Shown: piece by piece, positions 34,408 through 43,758 of the stretch | Numbering within the stretch: the first letter of the stretch is position 1 | Layout of the letters: each line of letters starts with the position of its first letter | From: Citrobacter werkmanii NBRC 105721 | Lineage (GTDB): Bacteria > Pseudomonadota > Gammaproteobacteria > Enterobacterales > Enterobacteriaceae | DNA length: 64,000 nucleotides | Assembly: GCA_000759755.1 (NCBI GenBank) | Contig: BBMW01000011.1 | Location: forward strand, 1 to 64,000 | Reading direction: 5' to 3' | Notes under the pieces: generated by a model | Told to the model about the DNA's origin: nothing | The model's database searches: none | What the model saw: the letters and a program-made list of their open reading frames with translations, nothing else | Program-made: the position numbers and the translations under genes

Positions 34408-35529
34408 ATGCGTTTTGTTGACGAATACCGCGCACCAGAACAGGTGATGCAGTTGATAGAGCACCTGCGTGAACGTGCCGCTCTCCTCCCCTACACCGCC
34501 GAACGACCGCTGCGCATCATGGAAGTTTGTGGTGGTCATACCCACGCTATTTTCAAATTCGGGCTCGACCAGTTGCTGCCCGAAAACGTGGAGTTCATTC
34601 ACGGCCCTGGCTGCCCGGTTTGCGTTCTGCCGATGGGCAGGATCGACAGCTGTGTTGAAATCGCCAGCCATCCGGAAGTGATTTTCTGCACCTTTGGCGA
34701 CGCCATGCGCGTGCCGGGAAAACAAGGCTCACTACTACAGGCCAAAGCGCGCGGCGCGGATATCCGCATCGTCTATTCGCCGATGGATGCGCTGAAGCTG
34801 GCGCAGGAAAACCCGACGCGTAAGGTTGTGTTCTTTGGTCTGGGTTTTGAAACCACCATGCCGACCACCGCCATTACCCTGCAGCAGGCCAAACAACGCG
34901 ATGTGCAGAACTTTTACTTTTTCTGTCAGCACATTACGCTTATCCCCACGCTGCGCAGCCTGCTGGAACAGCCGGACAACGGCATCGATGCCTTTTTAGC
35001 ACCGGGGCATGTCAGCATGGTGATTGGCACCGACGCCTATAATTTCATTGCCTCAGATTTCCATCGTCCGTTAGTGGTCGCCGGCTTTGAGCCGCTCGAC
35101 CTGCTGCAAGGCGTGGTAATGCTGGTTGAACAGAAAATCGCCGCCCATAGCCAGGTCGAAAACCAGTACCGCCGCGTAGTACCGGATGCCGGTAACGCCT
35201 TAGCGCAACAGGCCATCGCTGAGGTATTTTGCGTCAACGGCGACAGCGAATGGCGTGGTCTGGGCGTGATCGAATCGTCTGGCGTTCACCTGACGCCGGA
35301 CTATCAACGTTTTGATGCCGAAGCGCATTTTCAGCCAGCGCCACAGCAGGTATATGACGATCCACGCGCGCGTTGTGGAGAGGTGTTGACCGGCAGATGT
35401 AAACCACATCAGTGCCCGTTATTTGGCAAAACCTGTAATCCGGAGACCGCGTTTGGCGCACTGATGGTCTCCTCAGAAGGCGCATGTGCCGCCTGGTATC
35501 AGTATCGTCAGCAGGAGTGTGAAGCATGA
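34408..35529 (+). CDS. hypD: Hydrogenase maturation scaffold HypD
   Basis: A 373-residue iron-sulfur protein on which the Fe(CN)2CO group is built. Motifs: CGGHTHAIFKFG (Cys41 type), GPGCPVCVLP, the GFETTMPTTA segment, and C-terminal Cys residues of the 4Fe-4S cluster (RCGEVLTGRCKPHQCPLFGKTC). It overlaps hypE by 4 nt. Confidence 0.97.
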   Translation: MRFVDEYRAPEQVMQLIEHLRERAALLPYTAERPLRIMEVCGGHTHAIFKFGLDQLLPENVEFIHGPGCPVCVLPMGRIDSCVEIASHPEVIFCTFGDAMRVPGKQGSLLQAKARGADIRIVYSPMDALKLAQENPTRKVVFFGLGFETTMPTTAITLQQAKQRDVQNFYFFCQHITLIPTLRSLLEQPDNGIDAFLAPGHVSMVIGTDAYNFIASDFHRPLVVAGFEPLDLLQGVVMLVEQKIAAHSQVENQYRRVVPDAGNALAQQAIAEVFCVNGDSEWRGLGVIESSGVHLTPDYQRFDAEAHFQPAPQQVYDDPRARCGEVLTGRCKPHQCPLFGKTCNPETAFGALMVSSEGACAAWYQYRQQECEA

Positions 35530-36536
35530 ACAGCGTACAACTCGCCCACGGTAGCGGCGGTCAGGCTATGCAGCAGTTGATCAACAGTCTGTTTATGGAG
35601 GCTTTTGCTAATCCGTGGCTGGCGGAACAGGAAGATCAGGCGCGTCTGGAACTGGCGCAACTGGTTGCAGAGGGCGATCGTCTGGCGTTCTCTACCGACA
35701 GCTACGTTATTGACCCGCTGTTCTTCCCCGGTGGCAATATCGGCAAGCTGGCTATCTGCGGTACGGCGAACGATGTCGCCGTCAGCGGCGCGATTCCGCG
35801 TTATCTCTCCTGCGGGTTTATCCTTGAAGAAGGTCTGCCGATGGAGACGCTGAAAACCGTCGTCAACAGTATGGCGGCAACCGCACGCGAAGCGGGCATC
35901 GCCATCGTGACCGGTGATACCAAAGTCGTGCAGCGTGGCGCCGCGGATAAGTTGTTCATCAACACCGCCGGTATGGGGGCGATCCCCGCCAACATTCACT
36001 GGGGCGCGCAAACTCTCGGCCCTGGCGATGTATTGCTGGTTAGCGGTACGCTCGGCGACCATGGTGCAACCATTCTTAATCTGCGCGAGCAATTGGGTCT
36101 TGATGGCGAACTGGTCAGTGACTGTGCGGTGTTAACGCCGCTTATCCAGACGATACGTGATATACCCGGCGTGAAGGCGCTGCGTGACGCCACGCGTGGC
36201 GGCGTGAATGCGGTGACGCATGAGTTTGCCGCATCATGTGGATTTGGTATTGAGCTGTCTGAAGCGGCCCTGCCTGTGAAGCCTGCGGTGCGTGGCGTTT
36301 GCGAGCTGCTGGGCCTCGATGCGCTCAACTTTGCCAACGAAGGCAAACTGGTGATTGCCGTTGAGCGTCAGGCTGCTGAAAGCGTGCTTGCCGCGCTGCA
36401 CGCGCATCCGTTAGGACGCGATGCGGCAATGATTGGTGAAGTGGTTGAACGTAAAGGCGTACGTCTTGCCGGACTGTATGGCGTGAAACGAACCCTCGAT
36501 TTACCACACGCTGAACCATTACCTCGTATATGCTAG
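35526..36536 (+). CDS. hypE: Carbamoyl dehydratase HypE
   Basis: A 336-residue PurM-like ATPase that dehydrates the thiocarboxamide made by HypF into the thiocyanate. The C-terminal PRIC ends in the acceptor Cys336, as in E. coli. The central GDTKVVQRGAADK and DATRGGVN motifs belong to the ATP site. It is last in the hyp operon; fhlA follows after a BIME. Confidence 0.97.
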   Translation: MNSVQLAHGSGGQAMQQLINSLFMEAFANPWLAEQEDQARLELAQLVAEGDRLAFSTDSYVIDPLFFPGGNIGKLAICGTANDVAVSGAIPRYLSCGFILEEGLPMETLKTVVNSMAATAREAGIAIVTGDTKVVQRGAADKLFINTAGMGAIPANIHWGAQTLGPGDVLLVSGTLGDHGATILNLREQLGLDGELVSDCAVLTPLIQTIRDIPGVKALRDATRGGVNAVTHEFAASCGFGIELSEAALPVKPAVRGVCELLGLDALNFANEGKLVIAVERQAAESVLAALHAHPLGRDAAMIGEVVERKGVRLAGLYGVKRTLDLPHAEPLPRIC

Positions 36537-36555
36537 CAGCCAGTTGGCAGCAGAC

Positions 36556-36680
36556 TGTAGGCCGGATAAGACGCATTTGCGTCACTATCCGGCATTAACG
36601 CTGCATTATCGCCTGATGGCGCTTTGCTTATCAGGCCTACGGATTGCGTGACCAGCGAGTTTGCGGTCAGCCATCCGGCA
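36556..36680. repeat. BIME between hypE and fhlA
   Basis: Three REP units in alternating orientation (36556-36594, 36610-36640, 36666-36680) fill the 219-bp gap between hypE and fhlA. Confidence 0.85.
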
Positions 36681-36755
36681 ATAATTTACGACTTATACCT
36701 ATAATTCATTTACCGTTTTCGCACCGTTTTGCGGTGCTTTCCCTGGAAAAGCAAT

Positions 36756-38834
36756 ATGTCGTATACACCGATGAGTGACCTCGGACAGCAAGGACTGTTC
36801 GATATTACTCGTACATTATTACAGCAGCCCGATCTTCAGTCTCTCAGCGAGGCGCTTACACAGCTGGCCAAGCGTTCCGGACTGGCCGACTGCGCGGCTA
36901 TTGTCTTATGGCAGGCACAAACGCAACGTGCGCGTTATTTTGCGACGCGCGAAAATAGTAAACCTATCGATTATGAAGACGAAACGGTGCTGGCGCATGG
37001 GCCGGTACGCCGTATTCTGTCGCGCCCCGACGCGCTGCACTGCAACTATCATGAGTTCACGGAAACCTGGCCGCAGCTGGCATCCGGCGGATTATATTCT
37101 GAATTTGGTCACTACTGTCTGCTGCCGCTGGCGGCGGATGGGCGCATCTTTGGCGGTTGCGAATTCATTCGCAATGAAGACCGGCCATGGAGCGAAAAAG
37201 AGTACAATCGGCTGCAGACCTTCACCCAGATTGTCGGTGTCGTGGCTGAACAAATTCAAAGCAGAGTCAGCAATAACGTCGATTACGATCTGCTGTGCCG
37301 TGAGCGTGACAACTTTCGCATTCTGGTCGCCATCACCAATGCGGTGCTTTCCCGACTGGACATAGACGAACTGGTCAGCGAAGTCGCTAAAGAGATCCAC
37401 CATTATTTCGACATCGATGCTATCAGCATCGTGTTACGCAGCAGTCGCAAAAATAAGCTGAGCATCTACTCCACCCACTATCTGGATGAACATCACCCGG
37501 CGCATGAACAGAGCGAAGTGGACGAAGCAGGCACGCTCTCTGAGCGGGTCTTCAAAAGCAAAGAGATGCTGCTGATTAACCTGAGCGAACGCGACGCCCT
37601 TGCTCCTTATGAACGGATGCTGTTCGAGACCTGGGGCAACCAGCTACAAACTCTGTGCCTGCTGCCGTTAATGTCCGGTAATAACATGCTTGGCGTACTA
37701 AAGCTGGCGCAGTGCGAAGAGAAAGTCTTCACCACCGCCAACCTCAAACTGTTGCGCCAGATTGCCGAACGCGTGGCGATTGCCGTGGATAACGCCCTCG
37801 CCTACCAGGAAATTCATCGTCTGAAAGAACGTCTGGTCGATGAAAACCTGGCGCTGACCGAGCAGCTCAACAACGTTGACAGCGAGTTCGGCGAAATCAT
37901 TGGCCGCAGCGAAGCAATGTACAGTGTGCTCAAACAGGTCGAGATGGTGGCGCAAAGCGACAGCACCGTATTGATTCTCGGCGAGACCGGGACAGGCAAA
38001 GAGCTGATCGCCAGAGCGATTCATAACCTGAGCGGCCGTAACGCCCGCCGGATGGTAAAAATGAACTGCGCGGCAATGCCTGCCGGATTGCTGGAGAGCG
38101 ATCTGTTTGGTCATGAGCGCGGCGCGTTTACCGGGGCCAGCACGCAACGTATTGGGCGTTTCGAACTGGCGGACAAAAGCTCGCTGTTCCTTGATGAAGT
38201 GGGCGATATGCCGCTTGAGCTTCAGCCGAAGCTATTGCGCGTTTTACAGGAACAGGAGTTTGAGCGTCTGGGCAGCAATAAGCTGATCCAGACCGATGTC
38301 CGTTTGATCGCCGCCACCAACCGCGATCTGAAAAAGATGGTCGCCGATCGCGAGTTTCGCAACGATCTTTACTATCGGCTGAACGTCTTCCCGATCCATC
38401 TGCCGCCGCTGCGCGAACGCCCGGAAGATATTCCGCTATTGGTAAAAGCTTTCACCTTTAAAATTGCCCGCCGAATGGGGCGCAATATCGACAGTATTCC
38501 CGCCGAAGCGCTGCGTACGCTGAGCAGTATGGAATGGCCGGGTAACGTGCGTGAACTGGAAAATGTGGTAGAACGCGCGGTGCTGCTCACAAGGGGCAAT
38601 GTACTGCAACTGTCTCTGCCGGATGTTGTCGCTTTGACGCCTTCCACGCCGCCAGTGGCGACCGAAGTCGCACAAGATGGCGAAGATGAATACCAGCTGA
38701 TCATGCGCGTGCTGAAAGAGACTAACGGCGTGGTTGCCGGTCCCAAAGGCGCGGCGCAACGACTGGGGCTGAAGCGCACGACGTTACTGTCACGCATGAA
38801 GCGCCTGGGTATTGATAAGGATGCGCTGGTTTAA
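36756..38834 (+). CDS. fhlA: Formate hydrogenlyase transcriptional activator FhlA
   Basis: A 692-residue sigma-54 activator, the same length as in E. coli. Two GAF domains (about 1-170 and 195-345) sense formate; the AAA+ domain has Walker A GETGTGKE near 410 and the GAFTGA loop; the C-terminal helix-turn-helix is GAAQRLGLKRTTLLSRMKRLG. It drives the hyc, hyp, hydN-hypF and fdhF promoters. The start MSYTPMSDLG follows CTGGAAAAG; a longer frame 9 codons upstream lies in the leader. In E. coli the leader and start are targets of the OxyS RNA. Confidence 0.97.
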   Translation: MSYTPMSDLGQQGLFDITRTLLQQPDLQSLSEALTQLAKRSGLADCAAIVLWQAQTQRARYFATRENSKPIDYEDETVLAHGPVRRILSRPDALHCNYHEFTETWPQLASGGLYSEFGHYCLLPLAADGRIFGGCEFIRNEDRPWSEKEYNRLQTFTQIVGVVAEQIQSRVSNNVDYDLLCRERDNFRILVAITNAVLSRLDIDELVSEVAKEIHHYFDIDAISIVLRSSRKNKLSIYSTHYLDEHHPAHEQSEVDEAGTLSERVFKSKEMLLINLSERDALAPYERMLFETWGNQLQTLCLLPLMSGNNMLGVLKLAQCEEKVFTTANLKLLRQIAERVAIAVDNALAYQEIHRLKERLVDENLALTEQLNNVDSEFGEIIGRSEAMYSVLKQVEMVAQSDSTVLILGETGTGKELIARAIHNLSGRNARRMVKMNCAAMPAGLLESDLFGHERGAFTGASTQRIGRFELADKSSLFLDEVGDMPLELQPKLLRVLQEQEFERLGSNKLIQTDVRLIAATNRDLKKMVADREFRNDLYYRLNVFPIHLPPLRERPEDIPLLVKAFTFKIARRMGRNIDSIPAEALRTLSSMEWPGNVRELENVVERAVLLTRGNVLQLSLPDVVALTPSTPPVATEVAQDGEDEYQLIMRVLKETNGVVAGPKGAAQRLGLKRTTLLSRMKRLGIDKDALV

Positions 38835-38841
38835 CGGTTCA

Positions 38842-38916
38842 CCCGATGGCGCTTTGCTTATCGGGTCTACCCACAGGTGTATTTGTAGGCCGGATAAGCA
38901 AAGCCGCCATCCGGCA
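38842..38916. repeat. BIME between fhlA and ygbA
   Basis: Two opposite REP hairpins (CCCGATGGCG...TATCGGG and GGCCGGATAAGC...GCCATCCGGC) lie between the convergent genes. I saw no further REP to the right of this point. Confidence 0.85.
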
Positions 38917-38928
38917 TAGAATTATTAC

Positions 38929-39273
38929 TTACTTCTTCCGCTGGTACTTCTCGGGCAATTCCGGGACGGGACGTTTGTCATCAATCAGATGACGTACGGT
39001 CAGGATCGGATGACGCCAGAGCATTCTTGGCCCAGCCCAACGCATAATCTGCTTCATCTCTTCACGTTTGGCGGGTTGATAACAGTGTACCGGGCACTGT
39101 TTGCAGGCCGGTTTTTCCTCACCAAATACGCATTTATCGAGGCGCTTTTGCGCATAGGCAAACAATGCATCGTAATGCCCCGGCTCGTCTACAGCCTGCG
39201 GACACTGGCTCTCGTACAGCGAGATCATTCTCTGGATCGTCATTTTTTCTCGTGCAATACGTTTGCCGGACAT
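38929..39273 (-). CDS. ygbA: NO-responsive protein YgbA
   Basis: A 114-residue member of the YgbA/'nitrous oxide-stimulated promoter' family. It has a Cys-rich centre (CVFGEEKPACKQCPVHCYQP near 48-67) that could bind a metal or cluster. The biochemical role is not firmly known; it belongs to the NsrR regulon and helps recovery from nitrosative stress. The start MSGKRIAREKM follows GGGGAGGC. It is the last backbone gene; in E. coli mutS comes next. Confidence 0.92.
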   Translation of the reverse strand: MSGKRIAREKMTIQRMISLYESQCPQAVDEPGHYDALFAYAQKRLDKCVFGEEKPACKQCPVHCYQPAKREEMKQIMRWAGPRMLWRHPILTVRHLIDDKRPVPELPEKYQRKK

Positions 39274-39288
39274 GGTGCCTCCCCAATT

Positions 39289-39311
39289 AAGTTGCATAAA
39301 TAATACACCTT
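39289..39311. promoter_or_regulatory. NsrR site upstream of ygbA
   Basis: An 11-1-11 inverted repeat: AAGTTGCATAA, one base, then TAATACACCTT (complement AAGGTGTATTA). Both halves fit the NsrR half-site AAGATGYATTT well. It lies 15-40 bp before the ygbA start. Confidence 0.85.
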
Positions 39312-39358
39312 AATAGTGAAGGCAACCATGACCTGCGAACAATTCCCTGAGAGAATAG

Positions 39359-41053
39359 TTAAATTGCCCTGCGTTTATAAGGACGGTAGTGCGGTAGCCA
39401 AAAGTTATCTTTAATGCTTCGCAACAGCGCATCGTCGCTCATTTTTTCCGCCACACCTGACTGCTGCGCCGCCTTGCCGACCTCAAACGCAATGTTGCGA
39501 GTCACATCGCATATTGTTCCAATCTCTGGTAACAGCGCGCCTTCACCGTCACGCACCAGCGGAGAAGCTTCCGCCAGCGCACGGCTTGCCGCCATCAACA
39601 TTGCCTCTGTTATCCGCGTCGCGCCGCTGGCGATAGCCCCCAGACCGATCGCCGGGAAAACATACACGTTATTACACTGTGAAACAGGAATGACACGTCC
39701 ATACATCTCTACCGGCTCGCATGGGCTACCGGTTGCGATAATGGCCTGTCCCTCGGTCCAGTGAAGAATATCTTCTGGCCGTGCTTCCATTTTTGAGGTG
39801 GGATTCGACAATGGCATCACGACAGGACGATCGCAGTATTGGTACATCGTACTGATCACCTCCTGCGAGAACAATCCAGCCTGACCCGAAACTCCCAACA
39901 TTACCGCGGGTTTGGCATTACGGATCACTTCCAGAAGTGACGGCGCCAGCCCCTCATACTGCCAGTCAGAAATTTCCTCGGGTGACTGCGCCAACGGTTG
40001 CTGGAAATCAGCTAAGGCATTATTGCTGGTCATTACCAGACCGTCGCGGTCGACCATAAAAATGGTCCGTCGGGCTTCGGCCTGCCCCATGCCTTCTGAC
40101 ATACGACAAGCAACAATATGCCGGGCGATCCCACATCCCGCAGCCCCCGCCCCAACAATCACGATGGATTGCTGATGAAAGTCCCGGCCGCTGCCACGGC
40201 AGGCTGCGAGTATGGTTGCCAGAGCCACCGATGCCGTGCCCTGGATATCATCATTAAAACAGCACAGTTCATCGCGATAACGTTCAAGCAAAGGCACGGC
40301 CGTATGCTGGGCGAAATCTTCAAACTGCAGTAGAACATTGGGCCAGCGCCGTTTTACGGCAGCAATAAACATTCCAATAAACGCGAAGTAATCTTCACCG
40401 GTTACGCGCGGATGACGCCAGCCGATATAGCGCGGATCGTCCAGCAGTCGCGTATTGTTCGTGCCGACATCCAGTAGAATGGGTAACGTATTGGCCGGAT
40501 TAACCCCGCCACAAACGGTATAGAGCGAAAGTTTTCCGATAGGAATTCCCATACCGCCAACCCCCTGGTCGCCCAATCCCAGAATACGCTCGCCATCGGT
40601 GACGACGATGACCTTGATATCGTGACGTGGAATATCATGCAATATATCGTCAATACGTTCGCGATCGGGCCAGGAAATAAAGACGCCACGCGCACGACGA
40701 TATATCCAGGAGAATTTTTCACAGGCGGCCCCAACCACTGGGGTATAAACGATTGGCAGCATCTCTGGCAGATACTTTTTCAGCAGGTAATAAAATAACG
40801 TTTCGTTGGTATCCTGAATATTACGCAGATAAATATGCCGTGCGTTATGGGATTCTGCTTCGATATACTGTTGATAAGCTCGCTCGGCTTGTTCATCAAT
40901 ATTTTCAATGGCGCATGGCAGTAAACCGCCAAGGTTAAAGTCATGCCTTTCTTGCTGCGTGAAGCTGCTGCCCTTGTTTAATAACGGAGACTCAAGCAGT
41001 AACTTTCCCGTAAACGGGACGTATAAAACATCGTTTGTCACGTTGTCATCCAT
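39359..41053 (-). CDS. NAD-type malic enzyme (or malolactic enzyme)
   Basis: A 564-residue malic-enzyme-family protein that decarboxylates malate, normally to pyruvate with NAD+. Visible motifs: PIVYTPVVG near 103, [17 protein letters not shown] near 162-178, the metal-site FEDF and FNDDIQGTA, and the nucleotide-binding [10 protein letters not shown]. It is close to E. coli MaeA in length but stands in a different locus, so it is a second copy with a dedicated role. The ATG is preferred to an upstream TTG, though neither has a strong ribosome site. It follows the DcuC-like carrier behind a hairpin terminator. Malolactic activity cannot be excluded from sequence. Confidence 0.85.
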   Translation of the reverse strand: MDDNVTNDVLYVPFTGKLLLESPLLNKGSSFTQQERHDFNLGGLLPCAIENIDEQAERAYQQYIEAESHNARHIYLRNIQDTNETLFYYLLKKYLPEMLPIVYTPVVGAACEKFSWIYRRARGVFISWPDRERIDDILHDIPRHDIKVIVVTDGERILGLGDQGVGGMGIPIGKLSLYTVCGGVNPANTLPILLDVGTNNTRLLDDPRYIGWRHPRVTGEDYFAFIGMFIAAVKRRWPNVLLQFEDFAQHTAVPLLERYRDELCCFNDDIQGTASVALATILAACRGSGRDFHQQSIVIVGAGAAGCGIARHIVACRMSEGMGQAEARRTIFMVDRDGLVMTSNNALADFQQPLAQSPEEISDWQYEGLAPSLLEVIRNAKPAVMLGVSGQAGLFSQEVISTMYQYCDRPVVMPLSNPTSKMEARPEDILHWTEGQAIIATGSPCEPVEMYGRVIPVSQCNNVYVFPAIGLGAIASGATRITEAMLMAASRALAEASPLVRDGEGALLPEIGTICDVTRNIAFEVGKAAQQSGVAEKMSDDALLRSIKDNFWLPHYRPYKRRAI

Positions 41054-41068
41054 AAATTGCAACCAGAT

Positions 41069-41098
41069 AAAAAATAAGAGCCTGTGTTACCAGGCTCT
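41069..41098 (-). terminator. Terminator-like hairpin between carrier and malic enzyme
   Basis: In the minus-strand transcript a GAGCCTG/CAGGCTC stem with a 6-nt loop is followed by TTATTTTTTATC. It lies in the 51-bp gap inside the presumed operon, so it may lower malic-enzyme expression relative to the carrier. Confidence 0.7.
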
Positions 41099-41104
41099 CG
41101 GTAT

Positions 41105-42472
41105 TCAAATCAGGACATAGTTGGCTATCAGCATCGCTGCGATACCTGCCAGCGCAGGAAGCAGGGTTCTTCTGACAATCATAAATGGTGAACATTCACC
41201 CGCTTTACTCACCGCAATAATGATGCCAGCCACTGGAGACATCGAGCGCCCCATACCCGCCATCAGCTGCATAGGGAGGATCATATTGACGGCGCTTTCA
41301 CCAAATTTTGCCGCAATTGAAGGAGCCAGTCCGGAGAAAGAGAAAAAGGCCGCAACGCCGGATCCGGTCAGCACAGCGGTGATCCCGACCAGGGCGGTCA
41401 TCACAAGCGTCATACTGGTAAAGCCCAGACCGGCGTTTTGTACGGACTGCAACAGATAATCTACAGCACCAATTTTCTGCAGTCCCTGAGCATAAATATC
41501 CGCACATACCAGCAAAGAAACGATGCTGGTAAACATACTGCCCATGCCTTTGAAAAAGACCTGTATCCCTTTACAGCAGCTTTTGAAATCACGCGTGGTC
41601 GCCAGTTCGAAGAAAAAGGCAACAACTGCGCCAAGAATCATCGCAGTCACCACATCAATTTTGATAGATTTGATCACCAGCGGGCTAAAGACCAACACCA
41701 GTACCACCGGCAGAACCGGCAACAGCGCGTAAATAGCAGGAACTTTACGCCCTTCTTCTTCAGCCTCAACCACGCTTTGCGCGCCGGGTACGAAGCCATC
41801 TTTTTTGTCGAAATACTTCGCGGTGAAGTAAATCACCACCGCCACAGCCAGCATCACCACTACCGCCACCGGCATCTGATAATGGGCAAAGTAGATAGCA
41901 CTTTCCATACCGGCATGCTTCGCCGCCAGATTGGCCGTACCTACCGCGGGTCCTAAGTCCATAAACGCGCACAAACCAATCATCGCGGCCGCGGAGGCTT
42001 TACTCACCCCAAGGCGAACCAGGACCGGGAAGAATGTCACCAGCAGCAGCATCGCCAAGCCTGCCGCACTTGAAATTGCCACATGCAGAAGCTGCGCACA
42101 GATATACCCCAACGCAAGGATTAAGTAAGGCGCTTTAATCACCTGCAGCGGCCGAATACACATATTGACCATCGCATTCGACGCTTTAATATGATCCATA
42201 TAGCTGGCAAATCCACCCGCAGCCATAATGATAAGACCAATACCTGCAATTTGTGTGGTAAGCGATTCTTTTGCAAAGCTAAAGATATCCAGCCAGGTTG
42301 ACCCCGTGGATTTTGCTTTATCATACAGAATACTGTTTTCTGGATAAAACAGTACGGTAATAGTCAATAATGCCAGTCCAGCGAGTAATAAAACAGTTTG
42401 CGGCTGATAATTTTTCACAATTAACCATGCAGCAATAACTGTTATCACTATTGCTATAATAAACGCCGTCAT
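41105..42472 (-). CDS. DcuC-family C4-dicarboxylate carrier
   Basis: A 455-residue inner-membrane protein with about 12 hydrophobic spans, similar along its length to E. coli DcuC (compare AAGGFASYMDHI with LCGFAAYMTHI, and the C-terminal LGRSMSPVAGIIIAV-type segment). DcuC exchanges or exports succinate and takes up C4-dicarboxylates. The adjacent malic enzyme suggests malate or fumarate as cargo. GGAA precedes the ATG. It is divergent from the RpiR-type regulator, with a candidate operator between them. Confidence 0.8.
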   Translation of the reverse strand: MTAFIIAIVITVIAAWLIVKNYQPQTVLLLAGLALLTITVLFYPENSILYDKAKSTGSTWLDIFSFAKESLTTQIAGIGLIIMAAGGFASYMDHIKASNAMVNMCIRPLQVIKAPYLILALGYICAQLLHVAISSAAGLAMLLLVTFFPVLVRLGVSKASAAAMIGLCAFMDLGPAVGTANLAAKHAGMESAIYFAHYQMPVAVVVMLAVAVVIYFTAKYFDKKDGFVPGAQSVVEAEEEGRKVPAIYALLPVLPVVLVLVFSPLVIKSIKIDVVTAMILGAVVAFFFELATTRDFKSCCKGIQVFFKGMGSMFTSIVSLLVCADIYAQGLQKIGAVDYLLQSVQNAGLGFTSMTLVMTALVGITAVLTGSGVAAFFSFSGLAPSIAAKFGESAVNMILPMQLMAGMGRSMSPVAGIIIAVSKAGECSPFMIVRRTLLPALAGIAAMLIANYVLI

Positions 42473-42825
42473 AATAACAATTCCTATGCCATATAAATCG
42501 GGTAGGGTTACCTGTCACATCATCATAACTTATGTAGGATAGTAAAGAATCACCCCTATATATAAGCAGCTATAATATGTACATAAAATTATCGTATTAC
42601 ATACTCAAACATTGAGTTTTAATTGTAATGGGTTGTGTGGTTGTAAAATACGGGAAAGGTGTTTTCCCACCCCTTTTTGTGAGTAAGATCGCAACTCATC
42701 TGAATGCGTCCGCCTTCCCAAGAAAAGACTGGATGTGGGTGTCCAACATATTCATTCTATGATTGACGTCGAAAGCGTATTATCCTATAACAACGTTGAT
42801 ATACAACAGCCATCGGGTGTTATCC
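42473..42825. promoter_or_regulatory. Divergent control region, carrier/regulator
   Basis: A 353-bp AT-rich gap between the carrier and the regulator. It holds the inverted repeat GGGAA-AGGTGTT-TTCCC at 42652-42668, 157 bp before the regulator start. The same motif occurs twice before the lyase/porin pair. I see no gene in it. Confidence 0.6.
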
Positions 42826-43719
42826 ATGCACAAGAAAAACACATTAAGTCTGGATGAGTATAACTCACTCACTCTTAATATGGGTGATCTAACTGAATCT
42901 GAGTGCCGACTTAATGAGTACATTAATAAACACTTTAATGAACTCCCCTATCATGGCATTGTGGATCTTTCACAAAATGCGATGGTAAGCAAAGCGACCA
43001 TTGGCCGGTTCTTAAATAAAATTGGCTTTACAGGTTATGCAGCTTTCCGCAAAGCATTAGACATTACGTTGTCAAAAAATAAAATTTCTGCGCCTTTTGA
43101 GAAAAACACCAAACTACGTAACAGCCCCAGCATTACCACAGAAAGTATCGTTACTGATTTCACATGCAAAGTATCAGAATTATTTAATCAATTTAAAAAT
43201 AATATCGATATTACAAACCTGAATACTTTTATCGATCTGGTACTGAACAATCAACGTCATATTTATGTTGTCGGCCCTTCATCTTCTCATGCCATGGCGA
43301 CACATTTTTGTACTCTGCTAAAATACTTTCGTAGCAACATCACACTCTTACCGACAGACATCAGCGAACTTCCTAAATGTCTTATTAATATTGAAGAGGA
43401 AGACGTCCTGATTGTCTTCTCCTACTATCGATTCAATCGGGTTGCCCTCAATATTGCAAAGTGGTTCAGAAAAAAGAATGCCGTCGTGGTACTGGTTACC
43501 AACTCAGAAGCGAACCCTTACGGTAAATTCTGCGATCTGCAGTTTGTTCTTCCCAGCGACGTACAGTCCATTTTTCAAAGCCGTATACTCGGCTTCTTTT
43601 TTATCGAACTCATTTTGCATCTGGCTTATGAGAAAGGCGATAACGAGGGGAATTTTGCCCAACTGGAGGAATTATTCGTCTTTTTTGAAACTTTTTCGGC
43701 ATCAGCCCACAACACTTAG
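42826..43719 (+). CDS. MurR/RpiR-family transcriptional regulator
   Basis: A 297-residue regulator. The N-terminal RpiR helix-turn-helix is clear (YHGIVDLSQNAMVSKATIGRFLNKIGFTGYAAFRKAL, about 42-78, cited in shorter pieces: LSQNAMVSKATIGRFLNKIG). The C-terminal SIS domain begins with IYVVGPSSSHAMATHF near 148, fitting a phosphorylated or carboxylated ligand. Base use is more AT-rich than in the backbone, hinting at transfer. The ATG was chosen over a TTG 21 codons upstream; its ribosome site is weak. It probably controls both flanking promoter regions. Confidence 0.85.
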   Translation: MHKKNTLSLDEYNSLTLNMGDLTESECRLNEYINKHFNELPYHGIVDLSQNAMVSKATIGRFLNKIGFTGYAAFRKALDITLSKNKISAPFEKNTKLRNSPSITTESIVTDFTCKVSELFNQFKNNIDITNLNTFIDLVLNNQRHIYVVGPSSSHAMATHFCTLLKYFRSNITLLPTDISELPKCLINIEEEDVLIVFSYYRFNRVALNIAKWFRKKNAVVVLVTNSEANPYGKFCDLQFVLPSDVQSIFQSRILGFFFIELILHLAYEKGDNEGNFAQLEELFVFFETFSASAHNT

Positions 43720-43720
43720 C

Positions 43721-43747
43721 GCCGCCAGGAGAGTGCCTCCTCCCGGC
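43721..43747. terminator. Hairpin between regulator and lyase
   Basis: GCCG-CC-AGGAG / CTCCT-CC-CGGC forms a stem with a 2x2 internal loop and a 5-nt loop between the convergent genes. It has no T-run. Confidence 0.45.
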
Positions 43748-43758
43748 AGCATGGCAAA

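Noticed and set aside
38842-38916. A CRISPR-like repeat array among the REP clusters
   Set aside because: The units alternate in orientation, vary in spacing and are REP hairpins; no cas genes are present.
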